Source: Methylococcaceae bacterium (lineage in GTDB: Bacteria > Pseudomonadota > Gammaproteobacteria > Methylococcales > Methylomonadaceae). From it: a stretch of 6,457 bases of DNA. This document shows positions 6,258 to 6,457 of this stretch, one piece after another. The stretch lies in the NCBI GenBank assembly GCA_947484105.1, contig CANKON010000086.1, forward strand, positions 1-6,457, written 5' to 3'. Positions within the stretch are counted from its first letter, which is position 1. Every line of letters begins with the position of its first letter. Both the position numbers and the translations under genes were made by a program. The notes beneath the pieces were generated by a model, which was given only the letters and a program-made list of their open reading frames with translations, was not told the origin of the DNA and made no database searches.

Positions 6258-6457
6258 ATGGCAGCTACAACTGAATCAGTGAAAGCTGATGCTGCAGAAG
6301 CACCGCTTTTAAACAAAAAAAATATGTTCGCAGGCGCAGCACTTTACATCGTGTTTTACGGCTGGGTTCGTTGGTATGAAGGTGTCTACGGCTGGTCAGC
6401 TGGTTTAGATTCATTCGCACCTGAATTTGAAACATACTGGATGAACTTTATGTACAT
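6258..6457 (+). CDS. pmoC: Particulate methane monooxygenase subunit C, N-terminal part (partial, 3' end outside window)
   Basis: This is the first 66 residues of PmoC, an integral membrane subunit of the copper enzyme that oxidises methane to methanol in the intracytoplasmic membranes. The order in the family is pmoC-pmoA-pmoB. After an alanine-rich cytosolic start (MAATTESVKADAAEAPLL) a hydrophobic segment begins at about residue 23, followed by WVRWYEGVYGWSAGLDSF (36-53) and FETYWMNFMY, which are PmoC signatures of type I methanotrophs. AmoC of ammonia oxidisers and PxmC are related, but this close a match to canonical PmoC makes them less likely. The Asp/His/His copper ligands known in PmoC lie further downstream and cannot be checked. 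Codon choice shifts toward TAC, TTC, GGC and GCT compared with the AT-ending codons of the genes to the left, as expected for a very highly expressed gene. The start is fixed by the AGGAGGT site. The gene is open at the right edge. Confidence 0.95.
   Translation, partial: MAATTESVKADAAEAPLLNKKNMFAGAALYIVFYGWVRWYEGVYGWSAGLDSFAPEFETYWMNFMY

Overview
This window looks like chromosomal DNA of a gammaproteobacterial (type I, Methylococcales-like) methanotroph. The main reason is the gene entering at the right edge. Its first 66 residues read as PmoC, the membrane subunit C of particulate methane monooxygenase (pMMO), including the conserved run WVRWYEGVYGWSAGLDSF. The housekeeping genes on the left (ParC, NadB, AccA) also read closely like their gammaproteobacterial counterparts. 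The DNA is moderately AT-rich. No RNA gene, insertion sequence, CRISPR array or origin was seen.

Layout. (1) Positions 1-1036, plus strand: the C-terminal part of topoisomerase IV subunit A (parC), cut by the window edge. (2) Positions 3608 down to 1033, minus strand: a tight two-gene unit, accA (acetyl-CoA carboxylase carboxyltransferase alpha) followed after 14 bases by nadB (L-aspartate oxidase, GTG start). nadB and parC converge and share 4 bases at their stop codons. (3) Positions 3609-3729: a 121-base divergent promoter region. (4) Positions 3730-6037, plus strand: two overlapping genes for copper proteins of the cell envelope. One is a membrane-anchored multicopper oxidase whose type 1 copper site is in its first cupredoxin domain. 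The other is a small tail-anchored protein with a single type 1 copper site. (5) Positions 6038-6257: a 220-base regulatory region with a sigma70-like promoter, a 13-base palindrome over its -35 box, a leader able to form several stem-loops, and a very strong ribosome binding site. (6) Positions 6258-6457: the start of pmoC.

How the parts fit. The left half is ordinary housekeeping: chromosome decatenation, fatty acid synthesis and NAD synthesis. The right half is more interesting. A multicopper oxidase/cupredoxin gene pair sits directly upstream of, and on the same strand as, the copper-dependent methane monooxygenase operon. No role for this pair is known to me. A copper-handling or electron-transfer function tied to pMMO is a reasonable inference from the gene order, but it is not proven by the sequence.
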